From NCBI RefSeq assembly GCF_002073975.1, contig NZ_CP020384.1, positions 2,170,001 through 2,234,000 of the forward strand: a stretch of DNA of 64,000 bases, written 5' to 3'. The notes beneath the pieces were generated by a model. That model did no database searches and was not told the origin of the DNA. It saw only the letters and a program-made list of their open reading frames with translations. The translations under genes were made by a program, and so were the position numbers. The number at the start of each line of letters is the position of its first letter. Position 1 is the stretch's first letter. Source of the DNA: Rhodovulum sp. MB263 (GTDB lineage: Bacteria > Pseudomonadota > Alphaproteobacteria > Rhodobacterales > Rhodobacteraceae). Below are positions 17,793 to 23,970 of the stretch, in pieces.

Positions 17793-18797
17793 TCAGGCCG
17801 CCCGCGGCAGCGCGTCGAGCGCGGCGTCCAGCACCTCGAGCCCGGCCCCCTGCCCGGCCGCGCCCTCCGACAGCACCCGGCGCCAGGCGCGTGCCCCGGG
17901 CGCCCCCGCAAACAGCCCCAGCATGTGCCGGGTGACATTGTGCAGCCGCCCCCCCGCCGCCAGGTGCCGGGCGATATAGGGGCGCATCTCCAGGGCCACC
18001 TGCCGCGCGCTCTTGCGGCCGGGCTGCCCGAAGATCTCCTCGTCGGCACCCAGCAGGATCGCGGCCGGGTCGTGATAGGCCGCACGCCCGATCATCACCC
18101 CGTCGAGCCCCTCGGCCAGCAGGGCCTGCGCCTCGGCCAGCGAGGCGACGCCGCCATTGACCGAGACATGCATCGCCGGGAAAGCCCGCTTCATCTCGGT
18201 CACCAGTCCGTAATCGAGCGGCGGCACATCGCGGTTCTGCTTCGGGCTCAGCCCCTGCAGCCAGGCCTTGCGGGCATGGATGGTGACCCGCGTCACCCCC
18301 GTCCCTGCGACCGTTTCCAGAAAGGCGGGCAGCACCTCGCGCGGTTCCTGATCGTCGACCCCGATCCGGCATTTCACCGTGACCTCGACGCTTGCGACCG
18401 CCCGCATCGCCGCCAGGCAATCGGCCACGAGATCCGGGCTTTTCATCAGCACCGCACCGAAAGCGCCCGACTGCACCTTGTCGGAGGGGCAGCCGACATT
18501 GAGATTGACCTCGTCATAGCCGGCCTCGCAACACAGCCGCGTGGCCTCGGCCAGCTCGCGCGGGTCCGAGCCCCCGAGCTGCACCGCCACCGGATGTTCC
18601 TCGGGATCGTGATCGAGCAGATGCAGCGCGCCGCCCCGAACGAGTGCAGGCGCCGTGACCATCTCGGTATAAAGCAGCGCCGAGCGGCTCATCAGCCGGT
18701 GGAAGTAGCGACAATGGCGGTCTGTCCAGTCCATCATGGGTGCAATGGACAGGCGGGCGGCCGTTGAAATCTCTTGTTTTTTATTTTTATCAGCCAC
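17793..18797 (-). CDS. dusA: tRNA-dihydrouridine synthase A; host gene of the adjacent integrative element
   Basis: 334 residues. This FMN enzyme reduces uridines in the D-loop of tRNA. The core begins RLSIAPMMDWTDRHCRYFHRLMSR; the catalytic Cys103 is in NLNVGCPSDKVQSGAFGAVLM; VTIHARKAWLQGLSPKQNR is the conserved FMN/tRNA motif. The start is GTG at 18797 with AGGTG 7 nt upstream. The first 11 codons (ADKNKKQEIS) are strikingly AT-rich compared with the rest. That fits a 5' end replaced by a genomic island inserting at dusA, a known integration site, whose integrase lies 120 bp away on the opposite strand. The coding sequence remains open. Confidence 0.94.
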   Translation of the reverse strand: MADKNKKQEISTAARLSIAPMMDWTDRHCRYFHRLMSRSALLYTEMVTAPALVRGGALHLLDHDPEEHPVAVQLGGSDPRELAEATRLCCEAGYDEVNLNVGCPSDKVQSGAFGAVLMKSPDLVADCLAAMRAVASVEVTVKCRIGVDDQEPREVLPAFLETVAGTGVTRVTIHARKAWLQGLSPKQNRDVPPLDYGLVTEMKRAFPAMHVSVNGGVASLAEAQALLAEGLDGVMIGRAAYHDPAAILLGADEEIFGQPGRKSARQVALEMRPYIARHLAAGGRLHNVTRHMLGLFAGAPGARAWRRVLSEGAAGQGAGLEVLDAALDALPRAA

Positions 18798-18798
18798 T

Positions 18799-18812
18799 TA
18801 TAGGCACCTATA
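18799..18812. repeat. Perfect palindrome directly upstream of dusA
   Basis: TATAGG-CA-CCTATA is a perfect 6-bp inverted repeat with a 2-bp centre, ending 1 bp before the dusA GTG and overlapping its ribosome site on the - strand. It lies in the AT-rich stretch that looks element-derived. It could be an operator, or part of the attachment region; nothing proves either. Confidence 0.45.
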
Positions 18813-18835
18813 GTTCGTCTCGTTTCCGCTCATTA

Positions 18836-18903
18836 TGGACCAAATCCGTCGATTTTGGCACTGGATTTGATCCCGTGGACCAAACACAATTCCGTGGACC
18901 AAA
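18836..18903. repeat. Three direct copies of TGGACCAAA before the integrase gene
   Basis: TGGACCAAA occurs at 18836-18844, 18876-18884 and 18895-18903; the last two share CCGTGGACCAAA. They fill the 120-bp space between dusA and the integrase start. Iterated short direct repeats beside a tyrosine recombinase gene often are arm-type integrase or excisionase binding sites, or an operator for the integrase. This is an inference from position. Confidence 0.6.
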
Positions 18904-18916
18904 TGAGGAGGCCATC

Positions 18917-19987
18917 ATGGGCTCGATCACCACACGCAAGCGCAAGGATGGAAGTCACAGTTACAGGGCACGCGTGCGAGTGATGCGAGAAGGAACCTCC
19001 TATCATGAGACGAAGACCTTTGACAGACGCCCTGCCGCAACCGCCTGGATAAGGAAGCGCGAGAAAGAGCTAGCAAAACCTGGTGCCTTGGAGGAGTTGA
19101 ACGTATCCGACCCTCCGCTGTCCAAAGCGATTGAGCGCTACACCGAAGAAACGGTGAAGGACATCGGTCGTACCAAGGCGCAGGTCCTCAGGACCATCGC
19201 CACCTACCCGATCGCCGATCTACCCTGTTCCACCATCAAGTCGAAGGATATCATCGCGTTTCTTCAGTCACTAACCGGACAACCGCAAACAGTCGGGAAC
19301 TACGCGAGCCATCTCGCCTCCGTATTCGCCATAGCACGGCCGATGTGGGACTTCCGACTGGATGACCGGGAGATGAGAGACGCGATCACTGTCGCGCGCC
19401 GTATGGGGATCATCTCCCGCTCAGCCCAGCGGAACCGCAGACCCACTCTCGATGAACTCGACCGGCTGCTGGCCCATTTCATTGATCGGCGCCAAAGAAC
19501 ACCTCAGGCCATGCCCATGCACAAGGTGATCGTGTTCGCTCTCTTCTCGACGCGCCGACAGGCAGAGATCACCCGCCTCACCTGGGATGACTTTCAGAAG
19601 GAGCACAAGCGTATTCTGGTCCGCGACATGAAGCACCCCGGCGAGAAGCTCGGAAACGATACCTGTGTCGATTTACCTGAGGAGGCCATTCGGATCATCG
19701 ACAGCATGCGCAAGAGCAAGGCTGAGATCTTCCCTTACTCTCCGGACGCGATCACGGCCAACTTCACCCGCGCTTGCAAGCTGCTCGGAATCGAAGATTT
19801 GCACTTCCACGATCTGCGCCACGAAGGCATTTCTCGGCTATTCGAGATGGGTTGGAACATTCCCCATGTCGCAGCCGTCAGTGGGCACAGGTCTTGGGTC
19901 AGCCTGAAGCGCTACACGCACATCCGGGAAACAGGCGACAAATATGCGAGCTGGCCTGGACTGCAGCTCGCAATCGGCAACACGTGA
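18917..19987 (+). CDS. Tyrosine recombinase, dusA-associated integrase type
   Basis: 356 residues. The N-terminus (MGSITTRKRKDGSHSYRARV) is the small DNA-binding beta domain seen in integrases that insert at dusA. A SAM-like core-binding domain spans about residues 70-165. The catalytic domain has Arg in FALFSTRRQAEITRLTW, the HxxR box in FHDLRHEGISRLFE, the later His in SGHRSW and the nucleophile Tyr in SLKRYTHI. All the key residues are present, so it may be functional. ATG at 18917 follows GAGGAG; an upstream in-frame ATG at 18740 would read through dusA DNA. Codon use is less GC-rich than in the neighbours, which supports transfer. Confidence 0.92.
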   Translation: MGSITTRKRKDGSHSYRARVRVMREGTSYHETKTFDRRPAATAWIRKREKELAKPGALEELNVSDPPLSKAIERYTEETVKDIGRTKAQVLRTIATYPIADLPCSTIKSKDIIAFLQSLTGQPQTVGNYASHLASVFAIARPMWDFRLDDREMRDAITVARRMGIISRSAQRNRRPTLDELDRLLAHFIDRRQRTPQAMPMHKVIVFALFSTRRQAEITRLTWDDFQKEHKRILVRDMKHPGEKLGNDTCVDLPEEAIRIIDSMRKSKAEIFPYSPDAITANFTRACKLLGIEDLHFHDLRHEGISRLFEMGWNIPHVAAVSGHRSWVSLKRYTHIRETGDKYASWPGLQLAIGNT

Positions 19988-20317
19988 TACGGCGACCCCA
20001 GCTTGACCTTCGCGCGACCGCTTTCGCTTTACCCACGAAGATGCTTTACCCACGAAGATAATGGAGCATGTGGACCGGAGAAGACAATTTCCGCATCTAT
20101 GAGGAAATCAAATCTTGGTAGGCGAGACACCGAGCCCGCAGAAAGTGACATACTCCCATTGACCGGATTCCCTGAAAAGCCCGCGTTTTGAAATTCGCCT
20201 GTCCGCCCTGAACTGGAAGATACGATCAACCTACGAACGCTTCTGGTGAGCTGGTCTGGCGCTTTATGTCCAAGCGACCTTGGCCTTCGGTCGACTTCGA
20301 AACAACAGCTCCCCAAA
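19988..20317. other. Gene-free stretch after the integrase
   Basis: 330 bp of lower GC content than the surroundings between convergent integrase and Rrf2 genes. It holds a 17-bp perfect tandem repeat (20026-20059) and no convincing reading frame. Confidence 0.6.
20026..20059. repeat. Perfect tandem duplication of 17 bp
   Basis: GCTTTACCCACGAAGAT is present twice without a gap (20026-20042 and 20043-20059), 39 bp after the integrase stop. It could be a slippage product or a pair of protein-binding sites on the element. Confidence 0.8.
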
Positions 20318-20788
20318 TCATTCGTCCGGCACACCATGCCATTGGGATGGCACCGTGTGACCGCTTTCGACGAAATGGCGCTCGAAACCCTGCGCGACCT
20401 CCTCCACCGTTACCGCAGCGAATTGTGCCAGAAGCCATGCCTCGGCCTCCGCCAGCGTCGCGTCGAGCCGCGCGTCGACCGCCTGCTCGACCAGACAGGG
20501 CGACGGGTCCGCCTGTGGCCCGATGTTGAACAGCGGCGGGTGGCCGACCGCCTCGTAGACGTCGCGCAGGCTGATCTTGGCCAGCGGGCAAGCGAGTTGC
20601 CAGCCACCGCCGTGGCCCTTTTCTGACGACACTATCCCCCGCTCGCGCAGCCCCGCCATCATCCGGCGCACCACCACGGCATTGGTCGAAATCATCTGCG
20701 CGATCTGTTCCGAGGTGGCACGCCCGACGTGCCGGTCCATGTGGATCAACACGTGCAACATGCGGGACATGCGAAGATCGCGCGCCAT
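20318..20788 (-). CDS. Rrf2-family transcriptional regulator (YwnA-like)
   Basis: 156 residues. Its winged helix-turn-helix (RMLHVLIHMDRHVGRATSEQIAQMISTNAVVVRRMMAGLRERGIVSSEKGHGGGWQLA, about residues 8-66) and the following LRDVYEAVG segment are typical of Rrf2 proteins. The three-cysteine Fe-S cluster motif of IscR/NsrR is absent; two scattered Cys (ACPLAK and PCLVEQ) remain, so any redox sensing would be by thiols. A strong ribosome site GGAGG precedes the ATG. It is divergent from the flavoprotein gene at 20911 with 122 bp between, so it probably controls that gene and itself. Confidence 0.88.
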   Translation of the reverse strand: MARDLRMSRMLHVLIHMDRHVGRATSEQIAQMISTNAVVVRRMMAGLRERGIVSSEKGHGGGWQLACPLAKISLRDVYEAVGHPPLFNIGPQADPSPCLVEQAVDARLDATLAEAEAWLLAQFAAVTVEEVAQGFERHFVESGHTVPSQWHGVPDE

Positions 20789-20910
20789 CGGGTTTCACCT
20801 CCTTGCCTGTCCAGCCTCCTTAGCAGCACTCAAGTAACAATGAAAGTTTCGTGTCTTGAAAGGCGCGCGACGAATCACGTAACTCTTAATGATACATTTA
20901 GGGGAACACC
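20789..20910. promoter_or_regulatory. Divergent control region of the Rrf2 / flavoprotein pair
   Basis: 122 AT-richer bp separate two divergent starts. GTAAC occurs at 20834 and 20879 in direct orientation; the second begins an imperfect inverted repeat GTAAC-N7-GATAC just before the flavoprotein ribosome site (AGGGGA). These are candidate Rrf2 sites, unproven. Confidence 0.4.
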
Positions 20911-21828
20911 ATGGATCATGATGTCATCGTCATTGGCGGGAGTTTTGCCGGGCTCGCCGCCGCAATGCAGCTCGCCCGCGCCCGCAGACGCGTCTGCGTG
21001 CTCGACACCGGCGCCCCCCGAAACCGCTTTGCCGCCGACTCGCACGGCTTCCCCGGGCAGGATGGGCGCGCCCCGCAGGCCATCCGCGCGACCCTCAGAC
21101 ACGAACTCTCGGCCTACCCTACCCTGTCCTTCCGGGACGGCACGGCGGTTTCGGCTGTGCGCGACGGAGACGGATTTCGGGTGACATTGGCAAAGGGCGG
21201 CGACATCACCGCGCGGCGGCTGGTGCTGGCCTTCGGTGTCCGCGACAGCCTGCCCGACCTGCCAGGGGCGACCGAACGCTGGGGAAACACCTTGCTTCAT
21301 TGTCCCAATTGCCATGGCTATGAACTGAACGGCAGGCCGGTCGGCGTTCTGGCGCGCGGCGAAGCGGCGCTGCATCAGGCGATGCTGCTGCCGGATTGGG
21401 GGCCGACCACGCTCTTTACGCAAGGCCTGCTCGCCCTCTCCGCAGATCAGCGGCAAGGCCTGGCCGACCGGAGAGTCACGGTCGAGGAAACGCCTGTCGT
21501 GGACCTGCTCGGCACCGCGCCGGCGCTCGACGGGGTGCGCCTGGACGACGGGCGAGAGATTGCGCTGGCGGGGCTGTTCCTGGCGCCCGACACCGCGCCC
21601 TCCTGCGACCTGGCAAGCGATCTTGGCTGTGCACTGACGGACGGCCCCACCGGCCCCTATGTGGCCGTCGACCCGATGCAGACCACCAGCCAGCCCGGCG
21701 TCTTCGCCGCCGGCGACCTTGCCAGCCCCATGCCCAACGCCACCATCGCCGCGGCCTCGGGCGTGATGGCGGGCAGCGCCGCGCACCGCTCGCTGGTCTT
21801 CGACCCCGATCTGACCGCAACGCCCTGA
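20911..21828 (+). CDS. FAD-dependent thioredoxin-reductase-like oxidoreductase (GliT/HlmI dithiol-oxidase-like)
   Basis: 305 residues. FAD binding is shown by VIVIGGSFAGLAAAMQLARARRRVCVLDTGAPRN (residues 5-38) and the C-terminal QPGVFAAGDLASP. A CxxC redox pair sits in LLHCPNCHGYELNGRPVGVL (about residues 130-150). The sequence CHGYE following the pair matches the FAD dithiol oxidases that close disulfides in natural products (GliT, HlmI) more than classical TrxB (CATCDG). The NADPH motif is weak: VLARGEAALHQA replaces GGGDSA and the basic HRRD patch is absent. That again favours an oxygen-using oxidase, but an NAD(P)H reductase cannot be excluded. It lies 12 bp before the methyltransferase gene, in one operon. 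Confidence 0.82.
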   Translation: MDHDVIVIGGSFAGLAAAMQLARARRRVCVLDTGAPRNRFAADSHGFPGQDGRAPQAIRATLRHELSAYPTLSFRDGTAVSAVRDGDGFRVTLAKGGDITARRLVLAFGVRDSLPDLPGATERWGNTLLHCPNCHGYELNGRPVGVLARGEAALHQAMLLPDWGPTTLFTQGLLALSADQRQGLADRRVTVEETPVVDLLGTAPALDGVRLDDGREIALAGLFLAPDTAPSCDLASDLGCALTDGPTGPYVAVDPMQTTSQPGVFAAGDLASPMPNATIAAASGVMAGSAAHRSLVFDPDLTATP

Positions 21829-21840
21829 AGGAACATCGCC

Positions 21841-22260
21841 ATGCAACAAACCACCCGAGACTTCTGGAACGACCGCTACCGCGAAAAGACCGGCGAGACC
21901 TCCGGCAAACCCGGCCTCGTCCTGTCCCAGTTCGCCGGCCCGCTGCAGCCGGGGACGGCGCTGGAACTGGGCTGCGGCCGGGGCGACGACGCGCTCTGGC
22001 TGGCCCGGCAGGGCTGGCAGGTGACGGCGGTAGACGTGTCCGCCGTGGCGCTCGCTTGCGCCTCTGAAAGATCCGCCCGCGCCGGACTGGCCGGGAGCCT
22101 CCGCTTCGAAGAACACGATCTGGCCGAAACCTTCCCGGACGGCAGCCACGACCTCGTGGTCGCCAGCTTTCTGCAATCGCCGCAGGATTGGCCGCGCGCC
22201 CGGGTGCTGGCCAGCGGCCTGAACGCGGCGATCACCCGCCTGAAGGGGCGCACACAATGA
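21841..22260 (+). CDS. Class I SAM-dependent methyltransferase, C-terminally truncated
   Basis: 139 residues, against about 190-210 for relatives such as the complete gene at 48536-49141. The N-terminus FWNDRYREKTGETSGKP and the SAM-binding motif ALELGCGRGDDALWLARQGWQVTAVDVS (about residues 40-67) are intact, and motif HDLVVASFLQS is present, but the C-terminal strands expected after it are missing. The protein instead ends in an unrelated ARVLASGLNAAITRLKGRTQ. It follows the flavoprotein by 12 bp, with the same GC bias. Its stop overlaps (ATGA) a short bioB-like fragment. It may be inactive; alternatively it is a shortened but folded Rossmann domain. The methyl acceptor is unknown, though thiol or TehB/TPMT-like substrates would fit the neighbour. 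Confidence 0.75.
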   Translation: MQQTTRDFWNDRYREKTGETSGKPGLVLSQFAGPLQPGTALELGCGRGDDALWLARQGWQVTAVDVSAVALACASERSARAGLAGSLRFEEHDLAETFPDGSHDLVVASFLQSPQDWPRARVLASGLNAAITRLKGRTQ

Positions 22261-22313
22261 TCCGGACCGACTGGACGATGCAAGAAGCACGGGAGCTTCA
22301 CGCCCTGCCCTTT
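22257..22313 (+). pseudogene. Fragment resembling the N-terminus of biotin synthase (BioB)
   Basis: 19 codons reading MIRTDWTMQEARELHALPF look like the start of alphaproteobacterial BioB, which typically reads R-x-DWT-x-x-EA-x-x-L-x-x-LPF before DLLF. The similarity stops abruptly after LPF, and the radical-SAM CxxxCxxC part is absent. It overlaps the methyltransferase stop by ATGA. It is best read as scrap left by recombination at the end of the island. The identification rests on a short match and is tentative. Confidence 0.45.
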
Positions 22314-22367
22314 CGGTGTTCCATCCATGGCGGGGTCCTCCTTTCCCAAAATAGCATGGAAAGAAGG

Positions 22368-22490
22368 TTAAGTGGACGAGTCGCCGCGCGCTCCTTGAAG
22401 GGCGATCACGCGCCTCCCGCAGCCTGAGCAATTGACGCTCACCTTGCGCTCGGTCGCGTTCAGCTGCCCCGATCCGGCTTTCCGGCACAT
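22368..22490 (-). CDS. Possible 40-residue protein with a CxxC pair
   Basis: The reading frame gives MCRKAGSGQLNATERKVSVN followed by CSGCGRRVIALQGARGDSST. The NCSGCG knuckle with an upstream Cys is reminiscent of small phage zinc-ribbon proteins such as Mu Com, but only three cysteines are seen and no good ribosome site precedes it. Another frame begins at 22602 (MSDNLTSTRCHWLGAEDGDV) and may be its displaced N-terminal part. The 22314-22646 stretch otherwise holds nothing recognisable. Confidence 0.25.
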   Translation of the reverse strand: MCRKAGSGQLNATERKVSVNCSGCGRRVIALQGARGDSST

Positions 22491-22646
22491 CGCAGGTACA
22501 GTCGCCCGGGCCGCAAACGGCCCCACCACGGTATATCAGGATCACATCGCCATCCTCGGCGCCCAGCCAGTGGCATCGGGTGGAGGTGAGGTTATCAGAC
22601 ATGGGGCGGCATTCTCCGACCGGAATCGCCACCGGAAATTTGCAAG

Positions 22647-22676
22647 GTGCCCCACGCTCGTTCCGTCGTGGGGCAC
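22647..22676 (-). terminator. Terminator-like hairpin downstream of tRNA-Val
   Basis: GTGCCCCACG (22647-22656) and CGTGGGGCAC (22667-22676) form a perfect 10-bp stem with a 10-nt loop, 42 bp past the tRNA-Val 3' end on the - strand. On the + strand the stem is followed by TTTCTGG, so it could work in either direction. Confidence 0.6.
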
Positions 22677-22718
22677 TTTCTGGATTTATCATTAAAATTC
22701 AGATGATTAATTTTGGAC

Positions 22719-22794
22719 TGGTGGGCCGAGAGGGAATCGAACCCCCGCTGTCGATGGGTGTAAACCATCCGCTCTACCCCTGAGCTATCGGCCC
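22719..22794 (-). tRNA. tRNA-Val (anticodon UAC)
   Basis: Folded by eye: acceptor GGGCCGA/TCGGCCC, D-arm GCTC-AGGGGTA-GAGC, anticodon stem GATGG/CCATC with loop TTTACAC (anticodon TAC), and T-arm GGGGG-TTCGATT-CCCTC. The CCA end is encoded (22719-22721). It is the downstream member of a pair with tRNA-Leu 184 bp upstream on the same strand, close to the right side of the dusA island remnant. Confidence 0.93.
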
Positions 22795-22978
22795 CCGGAT
22801 CCGGCGCCGCAAGGCTGCGCGCGATCTCGGGACAGGCGCAAACGAGGCGTGGATCGCCCGGAAACACGCTCTGAAAGACGCCCCGGGCGCGCCGATCGAC
22901 TGACGCATCGCGCGGTCTAGCCGGTGATGCGCATTGCCGCAAGCCCCAACGGACGGGCCTCCGTTCTGCGACAGGATC

Positions 22979-23064
22979 TGGTACGGGCGGCCGGACTCGA
23001 ACCGGCACGGCCTTTCGGCCCAGGCATTTTAAGTGCCATGTGTCTACCATTCCACCACGCCCGC
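22979..23064 (-). tRNA. tRNA-Leu (anticodon UAA)
   Basis: 86 nt with a long variable arm. The 5' acceptor GCGGGCG pairs with CGCCCGT (terminal G-U). The anticodon loop CTTAAAA gives TAA. The variable arm is TGGGCCGAAAGGCCG, and the T-arm contains GGTTCGAGTCC. CCA is encoded at 22979-22981. Confidence 0.95.
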
Positions 23065-23389
23065 CCCGGCCAAGGGCAGCTCCGGGCGATACGACCACCG
23101 GAGGGTCCGACCTTTCCTAACGTTCCTGGGCAGATGCGACAATCTCAAAGACGGCGGCCGGACCGGACGTATCGCCGCTGCCCGGCCCATGCCTGCCCGA
23201 TGCAGGGGCGAAGAACAGCTACGGACTACAGGGTCTGCACCGGCAAAGCCGCCCAAGCGGTGCGCCGCGCAATCCCAACGCCGCAGGACCGCACGGGCCG
23301 GCGCAACCCGTTCTTCCCGGCGTCCCCCTTGCATTCGGTGCTTGCAGCCCCGGCAGGGGAGCGCTCCTCCGGGACGTCATCGACGGGGC
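23065..23389. other. Gene-free stretch upstream of tRNA-Leu
   Basis: 325 bp between tRNA-Leu and the putR stop. I see no convincing reading frame, repeat or terminator. The tRNA promoter must lie within its left part on the - strand. Confidence 0.5.
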
Positions 23390-23866
23390 TCAGGGGACGG
23401 TCGCGAAGGCGACTTCCTTCACGGCCTCCATCGCGACGAAGGTCGAGCTGTTGGCCACATGCGGCAGGGCCGAGATCCGTTCGGCCATGACCTCGCGATA
23501 GGCGGCCATGTCGGCGGTGCGCACCTTCAGCAGATAGTCGAAACCGCCCGCGATCATGTGGCATTCCTCGATCTCCGGGATCGTCCGGACCGCGGCATTG
23601 AAGGCGCGAAGCGCCGCCTCGCGGGTATCCGACAGCCGCAGCTGGACAAAGGCGACATGGGCAAGCCCCAGACGGATCGGGCTCAGCATCGCGCGGTAGC
23701 CGGTGACGATGCCCTCGGCCTCGAGCCGCCGCAGCCGGGCCTGGGTGGGCGTCTTGGACAGGCCGATCCGGCGGCCGAGCTCTGCAACAGGGATCCGCCC
23801 CTCGGCCGAGATTATCCGCAGAATCGCGCGATCGTAACGGTCGGGCAGGAAAGTCGCTTCAGACAT
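23390..23866 (-). CDS. putR: Lrp/AsnC-family regulator, likely proline-responsive activator of putA
   Basis: 158 residues, normal for the family. The helix-turn-helix is at about residues 11-60 (DRAILRIISAEGRIPVAELGRRIGLSKTPTQARLRRLEAEGIVTGYRA) and the effector-binding RAM domain at about 75-150 (VAFVQLRLSD..., HMIAGGFDYLLKVRTADMAAY). It is divergent from putA with 104 bp between. In Rhodobacter and related bacteria the AsnC-type PutR encoded beside putA activates it in response to proline, since PutA there lacks a DNA-binding domain. The name follows from this arrangement and similarity. Confidence 0.9.
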   Translation of the reverse strand: MSEATFLPDRYDRAILRIISAEGRIPVAELGRRIGLSKTPTQARLRRLEAEGIVTGYRAMLSPIRLGLAHVAFVQLRLSDTREAALRAFNAAVRTIPEIEECHMIAGGFDYLLKVRTADMAAYREVMAERISALPHVANSSTFVAMEAVKEVAFATVP

Positions 23867-23970
23867 GCAGCCCCTCTCATTTTCAGGCGTAGCGCCTATG
23901 ATTTTAAATAAAAGCAGGCGAACGACCTGCGCATTTGGCGCTATGATGGCCGAAAAACAGGGAGACTTCC
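23867..23970. promoter_or_regulatory. putR-putA divergent promoter region
   Basis: The region includes an AGGCG-TAG-CGCCT palindrome (about 23885-23897), an AT-rich tract and a repeated element: GCGCCTATGATT and GGCGCTATGATG, 43 bp apart. Spaced repeats suit Lrp-type binding. GGGAG precedes the putA ATG. Confidence 0.4.

Noticed and set aside
20875-22692. A 605-codon - strand frame across the flavoprotein and methyltransferase genes
   Set aside because: It is antisense noise over two recognisable + strand genes. Only its first 30 or so codons (from 22602) lie in free DNA, and they match nothing I know.
22719-23064. The tRNA pair as the attachment site of the island
   Set aside because: No duplicated tRNA 3' end is visible on the left, and the integrase belongs to the type that inserts at dusA.
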